Source of the DNA: an uncultured Lachnospiraceae bacterium
GTDB lineage: Bacteria; Bacillota; Clostridia; Lachnospirales; Lachnospiraceae
NCBI GenBank assembly: GCA_946533525.1
Contig: CAMNBW010000028.1
Coordinates: 1 to 10,697 of the forward strand
DNA length: 10,697 nt
Reading direction: 5' to 3'
Of the stretch, positions 6,648-10,697 are shown in pieces. The notes beneath the pieces are model-generated. The model was given only the letters and a program-made list of their open reading frames with translations, did not search any database and had not been told where the DNA came from. Both the position numbers and the translations under genes were made by a program. Positions within the stretch are counted from its first letter, which is position 1. The number at the start of each line of letters is the position of its first letter.

Positions 6648-7845
6648 CCGTCTCCTTTTCAAAGCCGCTCCTGACAAGCTTTTCCGTATACTTTATCTTT
6701 CCCGTTCTCCTGAGTCTCGTTCCGTCAAATTTGAACAGTGCAGACATCCTGACTTCCCCATCGCTGCCTATCCCGTCGATTTCACTTATCTCCAGAACCT
6801 TTCTGCTCTTGTCCCTAAGCCGTCCCAGATGAACTATAATGTCCACGGCCGAAGCGATCTGCCGCCTTATTGCCGGCAGAGGAAGCTCGATCCCCATAAG
6901 GACCATCGTTTCCATACGTACCAGCATATCTCTTGCGGAATTTGCGTGTCCCGTAGACAGGCTGCCGTCATGCCCTGTGTTCGCTGCCTGGAGAAAATCA
7001 AGCGCAGCCCCGTCCCTTATCTCGCCAACTATGATCCTGTCCGGCCTCATCCTCAAAGCCGTCTTTATGAGATCCCGCATAGTTATGGGTTTGCACCCTT
7101 CAATATTCGCATTCCTTGTCTCCAGACGCACAAGGTTTGGGATCCCCTGTATCTGCAGCTCAGCAGAATCTTCTATAGTAATTATCCTCTCATCTGAGGG
7201 GATAAAATTCGACAATGCGTTAAGAAAGGTCGTCTTGCCCGAACCGGTGCCCCCGCTTATAAAGATATTGTAGCCGCTGACTACGAGGCGCCTTAAAAAT
7301 TCCACGGCTTCCGGGGTTATGGCTCCGAAGGAGATAAGATCTTCTATCATTATTGGCTTATCCGGGAAGCGGCGGATCGTAATTATAGGGCCGTTTAATG
7401 CGACCGGATTCATTACGACATTTACCCTGGAACCGTTCTCAAGCCTTGCGTCTACTATGGGACTTCCCTCGTTTACAACTCTGTTGGACTGGGCCGCTAT
7501 CTGCTGGATAACGTCATTCAGATCGTTTATATCGTCAAAGGCCTTATGCCATTTAAAAAGTCTTCCCGCCTGCTCGATAAAAATACTTTCCGTGCCGTTT
7601 ACCATTATTTCCGTCACGCTCGGGTCGTCTATAAGGGGTTGGATCATTCCCTTTTTCCTTATGGAATCAAAGAGCTCTGTTTTGAGAGCGGTTTTGTTTT
7701 CCAGCGACAGGAAGACTTCCTTGCCCTTGCTTATGATAAGCTCATCGATTATGCCGCCTATCTCTTCGTCGCTCACATCCCTGGACAGGTCTATTCTCGG
7801 CATTATATTTTCCCGAAGCTCATTTTTAATAAGATTGAAATCCAT
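6634..7845 (-). CDS. cpaF: CpaF/TadA-type secretion ATPase
   Basis: The product has 403 residues, within the usual CpaF range. The N-terminal region includes DPSVTEIMVNG and GSRVNVVMNPVALNG, both standard for the family. The Walker A motif GGTGSGKT is at 198-205, followed by IITIEDSAEL (Asp box), the Walker B segment RIIVGEIRDG with Glu275, and the His box TGHDGSLSTGHAN at 290-302. All catalytic elements appear intact. This hexameric ATPase drives pilin polymerisation and, in some systems, retraction through TadB/TadC. The ATG at 7845 lies four bases after the TadZ stop, with GGGG seven bases upstream overlapping that gene's end. It is the best identified gene of the locus. Confidence 0.97.
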   Translation of the reverse strand: MDFNLIKNELRENIMPRIDLSRDVSDEEIGGIIDELIISKGKEVFLSLENKTALKTELFDSIRKKGMIQPLIDDPSVTEIMVNGTESIFIEQAGRLFKWHKAFDDINDLNDVIQQIAAQSNRVVNEGSPIVDARLENGSRVNVVMNPVALNGPIITIRRFPDKPIMIEDLISFGAITPEAVEFLRRLVVSGYNIFISGGTGSGKTTFLNALSNFIPSDERIITIEDSAELQIQGIPNLVRLETRNANIEGCKPITMRDLIKTALRMRPDRIIVGEIRDGAALDFLQAANTGHDGSLSTGHANSARDMLVRMETMVLMGIELPLPAIRRQIASAVDIIVHLGRLRDKSRKVLEISEIDGIGSDGEVRMSALFKFDGTRLRRTGKIKYTEKLVRSGFEKETDEGL

Positions 7846-7849
7846 ATTT

Positions 7850-8836
7850 TTACCCCAGCATTTCCCTTACGTAGTCGCCAAGGGAGGTATTTTCAAGATT
7901 TTCCGGCCTGACCTCCAGATCATTGAAGAAGGGAAAGCTTAATTTCTCTGTTTTTTCCAGCACATCCTCACATTCCATTATCCTAAGCCAGGTTTCATAC
8001 TGTTCGAGCTTTGCCTTGGAAACATGATCCTCGCGTATCGGGGTATAGACTGTTTCGCAGGCGTTTAGTATTCCGGTGATCTCCCTTACGCTGTCTCCTA
8101 TATCCAGGATCACGTAGTCATAATTACAATCCAGGACTTCTCGCAAAAAATTCATCCAGTCCTCGGCTCTCACCTGCTTTATATCTTCGGGGGAGATGGC
8201 CGGAGGTATATAATCCAGGGCCCCGATCCTTTGAACTACACTGGCGAGCTTACAGGGAAAATTATTTTTTGACTGCTGTATATAGAATAAAAGGTCTGAA
8301 ATATCTGTCATGAAATTCTGGCCGAAGATCACATTAAAGCCGTGATAATCCTCTATATCGATGTAGAGAGTCTTGCGGGTATGGGATAAAATCTCGCCGA
8401 GACATAAGGCAAACGAGGTCTTAAGCGATCTTTTAACCGGGGAATACACTCCTATCAGCCGGCTTTTAGTGCCCTTAAGCACTCCGATATGAACAGCCGG
8501 CTCTTCGGCGTAATAGCACATTACCTCTCTTACGATGTTTTCGGTGGACTGATATTTATATATGGTCTTATGGCCTTTGCCGTCTTCTGCCTCATATTCG
8601 CCCTCCGACAATACCATGATCTTTCCTATCTTCATCTCTTCAATGTCGCCGCACATCTGGCTGTCCTGCACCAGCAGAACGTCCAACTGCCTGTCCTGAG
8701 CGAATTCCTTAAGGTAATCCAGATCCGTAAAGCCCTGGAGCTCTATATCTACCGGCCTGGTCTCGCTGAAATAGTTCATGAGCCTCATTACATATTCTTC
8801 ATCCTTGTCATAGACAGCCATTATATTGTTTGCCAT
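7850..8836 (-). CDS. tadZ: TadZ/CpaE-like protein with degenerate P-loop
   Basis: The product has 328 residues. Residues about 1-110 resemble a receiver-like domain (alternating hydrophobic strands, LDVLLVQDSQ, KIMVLSEGE) and 115-328 a MinD/ParA-type domain, the architecture of TadZ/CpaE, which positions the pilus machine at its site in the cell. The P-loop position holds YSPVKRSLKTSFALCLG (131-147): the closing Lys-Thr-Ser remains but the glycines of canonical KGGVGKT are replaced. LYIDIEDYHG (157-166) occupies the switch I place and YDYVILDIGD (239-248) the Walker B place. ATP turnover is therefore uncertain; it may bind nucleotide without hydrolysis. A good ribosome site (AAAGGAG, seven bases before ATG 8836) follows the peptidase stop by 22 bases. 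The role is inferred from family and position. Confidence 0.85.
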   Translation of the reverse strand: MANNIMAVYDKDEEYVMRLMNYFSETRPVDIELQGFTDLDYLKEFAQDRQLDVLLVQDSQMCGDIEEMKIGKIMVLSEGEYEAEDGKGHKTIYKYQSTENIVREVMCYYAEEPAVHIGVLKGTKSRLIGVYSPVKRSLKTSFALCLGEILSHTRKTLYIDIEDYHGFNVIFGQNFMTDISDLLFYIQQSKNNFPCKLASVVQRIGALDYIPPAISPEDIKQVRAEDWMNFLREVLDCNYDYVILDIGDSVREITGILNACETVYTPIREDHVSKAKLEQYETWLRIMECEDVLEKTEKLSFPFFNDLEVRPENLENTSLGDYVREMLG

Positions 8837-8858
8837 TTAAAATCTCCTTTAAGTTTAT

Positions 8859-9278
8859 TTATAATCTGATATATAAGCCGCACAGGAGGCCCGTGCTGAT
8901 CGGAACTGCAGCAGGAAAGCTTATGCCGAGAAAGGATCTTTTCTTTATGATCGAAGGGAAGGTGATGAGAATTGCTGAGGAGATCATATAGGGAACGGAG
9001 GAAAACAGGATCGAAGTGCCGGTAAAGAGAGAAGCTGCCATAAGAAATTTTATATCGCCGGCTCCGACAAGGCGCATAGCGAACAACAGCACCAGGCAAA
9101 GGAAGACCAGCCCCGAGGCATACAGCCCGTCAAGTATCGATTGAATATCTCCGGTCAGGATAAGAAACGCCGTCCCTGCCAGGCCCCCCGCTAAGTTCAG
9201 TGCATTATCTATCTTATGATAGCGTATGTCTGAAAAGGAGGCTGCAGTAAGAAACAACAGGAAAACAAACTCCCTCAT
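8859..9278 (-). CDS. tadV: Prepilin peptidase, A24 family (first gene of tad operon)
   Basis: The product is 139 residues with several membrane helices. Both catalytic aspartates are present: Asp17 in SFSDIRYHKIDN and Asp75 in the GAGD motif (LVGAGDIKFLMA). It lacks the N-terminal methylase domain of full-length PilD, as TadV/CpaA types do. It is expected to process the Flp pilin, whose gene is at the other end of this operon, and possibly the TadE-like proteins. ATG 9278 has AAAGGA eight bases upstream. It is the first gene after a sigma-A-like promoter and a short structured leader, so its expression could set that of the whole operon. A second peptidase of the same mature size is encoded at 1233-1652. 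Confidence 0.92.
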   Translation of the reverse strand: MREFVFLLFLTAASFSDIRYHKIDNALNLAGGLAGTAFLILTGDIQSILDGLYASGLVFLCLVLLFAMRLVGAGDIKFLMAASLFTGTSILFSSVPYMISSAILITFPSIIKKRSFLGISFPAAVPISTGLLCGLYIRL

Positions 9279-9310
9279 AACAACAATCCTTTAATTTAAA
9301 TATCTTTGAG

Positions 9311-9346
9311 AAAAATCTGTCGGAACCGACAGCCACCGAAATGGTG
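9311..9346 (-). promoter_or_regulatory. Structured leader with terminator-like hairpin (attenuator candidate)
   Basis: Just after the predicted transcription start, the leader can form CACC-ATTTC-GGTG (9334-9346) and, one base later, CTGTCGG/CCGACAG (9317-9332, perfect inverted repeat), followed by ATTTTTC (T-run 9311-9315). The second looks like a short intrinsic terminator lying between the promoter and the first gene. It could cause premature termination of operon transcripts, or stop read-through from the flagellar genes. No antiterminator alternative or known riboswitch was recognised. Confidence 0.5.
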
Positions 9347-9352
9347 ATTTGA

Positions 9353-9381
9353 AGTATACTTCTTTGTTTTTAAAAATTCAA
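9353..9381 (-). promoter_or_regulatory. Sigma-A-like promoter of the tad operon
   Basis: On the minus strand TTGAAT (9376-9381) and TATACT (9353-9358) are separated by exactly 17 bases, matching the -35 consensus at four of six and the -10 at five of six positions. A very AT-rich stretch (about 9382-9420) precedes it and may act as an UP element. Transcription would begin near 9346, leaving a leader of about 68 bases before ATG 9278. No sigma-28-type flagellar promoter was seen here. Confidence 0.65.
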
Positions 9382-9438
9382 GCGGTAAATTTAAAATATT
9401 AAAATCGTAAGTTTACATAAATCAGCAGGCGAATCAGC

Positions 9439-9469
9439 GGGCGGGGTATGCAAAAACACACCTCCGCCC
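9439..9469 (-). terminator. Strong hairpin directly after fliS
   Basis: Starting five bases after the fliS stop, GGGCGG(A)GGTGTG and CATACCCCGCCC pair as a 12-bp stem with one bulged A and one G-U pair around a TTTTTG loop. No U-run follows the 3' arm, so termination may be factor-dependent, or the hairpin may protect the 3' end of the flagellar transcript. Confidence 0.55.
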
Positions 9470-9473
9470 CCGT

Positions 9474-9935
9474 TCATACCCTGAAGCCTCTGTTATAGTC
9501 CGAAACGCTTGTATTTACGCCGCTTTTCCCGTAAGTCAGCCCGGTATATACCTCTTCGGTATTGCTCATGAGCGGGGCGGAATCATCCAACTTTGCGGCT
9601 TCCTCAAAAGAGGCATGAAGACCCGAGAGAATTTTCTTTGCCTCGGCAAGTTCCGCGGGATTCCTCCTCGAAAGGGCTTTCGTGTATAACTGGAGAACAT
9701 AATTATAAATTCGCATCAAAGTAAACGAAAGACCGTATTTATAATCAAGTGCCAGAAGAAGATGTTCGATACACTTCCTGGAACGCTTTACCGCGAGGTC
9801 GAAATCCTCCGTATTTTGGGCGTTTTCCGCATCTGCAATATAGTCGAGGGCCATCCCGAAGGTAAGTACCGTTATCTGGGTCCTGTTGGCGTGTGTGATC
9901 TTTCTGGTATATTCTTTCTTTTGCTCTTCTGTCAT
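9474..9935 (-). CDS. fliS: FliS, flagellin export chaperone
   Basis: The product is 153 residues and mostly helical. Recognisable features are the start ITHANRTQITVLTFGMALDY, CIEHLLLALDYKYGLSFTLM with the following IYNYVLQLY in the central helices, and the C-terminal EEVYTGLTYGKSGVN and NRGFRV, which fit clostridial FliS. FliS binds the C-terminal D0 helix of newly made flagellin in the cytoplasm, preventing premature assembly and handing it to the export gate. The ATG at 9935 has GGAG five bases upstream. It follows a flagellin gene by 117 bases that contain a strong hairpin, a common arrangement. Some FliS homologues are shorter (about 125-135 residues); the extra length here is the C-terminal tail. 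Confidence 0.88.
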   Translation of the reverse strand: MTEEQKKEYTRKITHANRTQITVLTFGMALDYIADAENAQNTEDFDLAVKRSRKCIEHLLLALDYKYGLSFTLMRIYNYVLQLYTKALSRRNPAELAEAKKILSGLHASFEEAAKLDDSAPLMSNTEEVYTGLTYGKSGVNTSVSDYNRGFRV

Positions 9936-9965
9936 TTTTTCTCCGTATAAAGTAAATAGGGAATA

Positions 9966-9999
9966 CCTCCACCCCGAAATCTCACAATCGGGGCGGAGG
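9966..9999 (-). terminator. Hairpin between flagellin and fliS
   Basis: The transcript arms CCTCCGCCCCGA and TCGGGGTGGAGG pair over 12 bp (one G-U) around a ten-base loop, 53 bases after the flagellin stop. A T-rich but interrupted stretch (TATTCCCTATTTACTTTATA) follows. It probably gives partial termination, yielding more flagellin than FliS, or stabilises the flagellin mRNA. Confidence 0.65.
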
Positions 10000-10052
10000 C
10001 CAATTATGGTTTTGCCGATATTATAGCGAAATAGTTATTTATATAGGGCGCA

Positions 10053-10697
10053 TTACTGAAGAAGCTGAAGCGCTTCCTGCGGCATCTGGTTTGCCTGAGC
10101 CAGCATAGAGGTGCTCGCCTGTGTCAATACCTGGAGGTTTGCATAGGCAGTCATCTCCTCTGCCATATCCGTATCCATTATCCTCGAATAGGATTCATTC
10201 AGATTCTCGGAGGAAGCCGCTATGAAGGAAATACTCCTCTCCACACGGTTCTGGTATGCACCTATCCTGGAGCGTGCGTCGCTGACGTATGACAGCGCAT
10301 TTTTTATCCTGTCGATCGCATGTGTAGCACCGGCGCGGGTGGTTACGTCCAAACCGTCCAAATCCATTCTCTCCAGTGACATCTTCTTTATCGAAACATT
10401 TATCTTTTCATCTTCCCGGGCTCCGACCTGAAGGGCCATGGAGCCCTTGCCTGTCAGAGTATATTGAAATTCTTGGCCGTTAATTTTCGTCCCGAGTCTG
10501 GGGATGTCCATTGCGACATCGTATATTCTCCCCTCCACCTCTTCGCTTGGAATCTGAACATATTTCCTCGTTTTGGCAGTGACCTCGTCCTTTTTGCTCA
10601 CGCTTGGAGAGATCTTTATCGTTATCTCCTGATCATTCTCCGCCTTGACCGTAATGAACTGCGAACCGTCGCTTGCTATCTGTATGCTTCCTTTTCC
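10053..10697 (-). CDS. Flagellin, C-terminal part (runs off right edge)
   Basis: The frame is open to the right edge and gives the last 214 residues, beginning GKGSIQIASDG; the internal GTG at 10601 is not a start. The C-terminal half is unmistakable flagellin: LQVGAREDEKINVSI (start of the C-terminal D1 region), AIDRIKNALSYVSDARSRIG, AYQNRVERSI, ENLNESYSRIMDTDMAEE, and the D0 helix QASTSMLAQANQMPQEALQL ending in LQ. Upstream of LQVGA the visible part is a beta-rich, variable D2/D3-like region rather than the helical core, so this is a flagellin larger than the minimal D0-D1 type. It is secreted through the flagellar type III apparatus with FliS (next gene) as chaperone. The promoter is outside the window. 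Confidence 0.95.
   Translation of the reverse strand, partial: GKGSIQIASDGSQFITVKAENDQEITIKISPSVSKKDEVTAKTRKYVQIPSEEVEGRIYDVAMDIPRLGTKINGQEFQYTLTGKGSMALQVGAREDEKINVSIKKMSLERMDLDGLDVTTRAGATHAIDRIKNALSYVSDARSRIGAYQNRVERSISFIAASSENLNESYSRIMDTDMAEEMTAYANLQVLTQASTSMLAQANQMPQEALQLLQ

Noticed and set aside
6839..7942. Long plus-strand frames opposite cpaF (for example 6839-7273 and 7319-7942)
   Set aside because: They are antisense to a gene with complete ATPase motifs and show no recognisable domain or ribosome site.
8821..9099. Minus-strand frame of 92 codons inside the first prepilin peptidase
   Set aside because: It overlaps a peptidase with both catalytic Asp in another frame; its residue make-up (Arg/His/Ser-rich) is that of an out-of-frame reading.
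9279..9346. A c-di-GMP or other known riboswitch in the tad leader
   Set aside because: The leader is only about 68 bases and lacks the conserved cores I know; only two small hairpins are visible.
9745..9972. Minus-strand frame overlapping the start of fliS
   Set aside because: fliS in the alternative frame matches the family along its length; this frame is very basic and without motifs.
10014..10026. TATAAT-like box between flagellin and fliS as a separate fliS promoter
   Set aside because: No -35-like hexamer at 16-18 bases upstream and no extended -10.
1..10697. CRISPR array, rRNA, tRNA, phage or defence genes
   Set aside because: No regularly spaced repeats, RNA gene signatures or such protein motifs were seen anywhere in the window.

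Overview
The window reads as part of the chromosome of a motile, monoderm Clostridia-type bacterium, most likely Lachnospirales. The grounds are the family combination (Flp1-type pilin, DUF5702-like and DUF6382-like proteins, a CpaF/TadB/TadC set with no outer-membrane secretin, Firmicutes-style flagellin and FliS), Shine-Dalgarno sequences near GGAGG, and moderate GC. Assignment below order level is not supported. Every gene lies on the minus strand, so transcription runs from high to low coordinates. Coding is dense, and no stretch over 300 bases lacks a gene.

Right part (10697 to about 9440): the C-terminal 214 residues of a flagellin that runs off the right edge, then a strong hairpin, then the flagellin export chaperone fliS, then a second strong hairpin directly after its stop. 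This is a flagellar filament module.

Middle part (about 9381 to 4281): a sigma-A-like promoter and a short leader with a terminator-like stem-loop precede a compact tad (type IVc / Flp pilus) operon. Its order is prepilin peptidase (A24), TadZ/CpaE-like ATPase-fold protein with a degenerate P-loop, CpaF/TadA secretion ATPase, TadB, TadC with a large extracytoplasmic Ig-like insertion, and a 53-residue Flp1-type pilin that is easy to miss because of its size. The genes overlap or lie within about 25 bases of each other.

Left part (about 4280 to 1): a 210-base gap rich in dyad symmetries, then a DUF5702-like envelope protein, a TadE-like pseudopilin with two tandem His/Cys metal-site modules, a second prepilin peptidase, a smaller TadE-like pseudopilin, and the N-terminal 237 residues of a DUF6382-like protein that runs off the left edge.

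Together the left and middle parts can be read as one pilus machine. CpaF would supply energy on a TadB/TadC membrane platform, TadZ would localise it, one or both A24 peptidases would process the Flp pilin and TadE-like minor pilins, and the DUF5702 and DUF6382 proteins would be accessory or regulatory. No secretin, TadD or RcpC/CpaB-like gene is visible in the window. The most noteworthy points are the two peptidases with different neighbours, the domain insertions in TadC and in one TadE protein, the non-standard prepilin signals, and the structured leader and intergenic regions.
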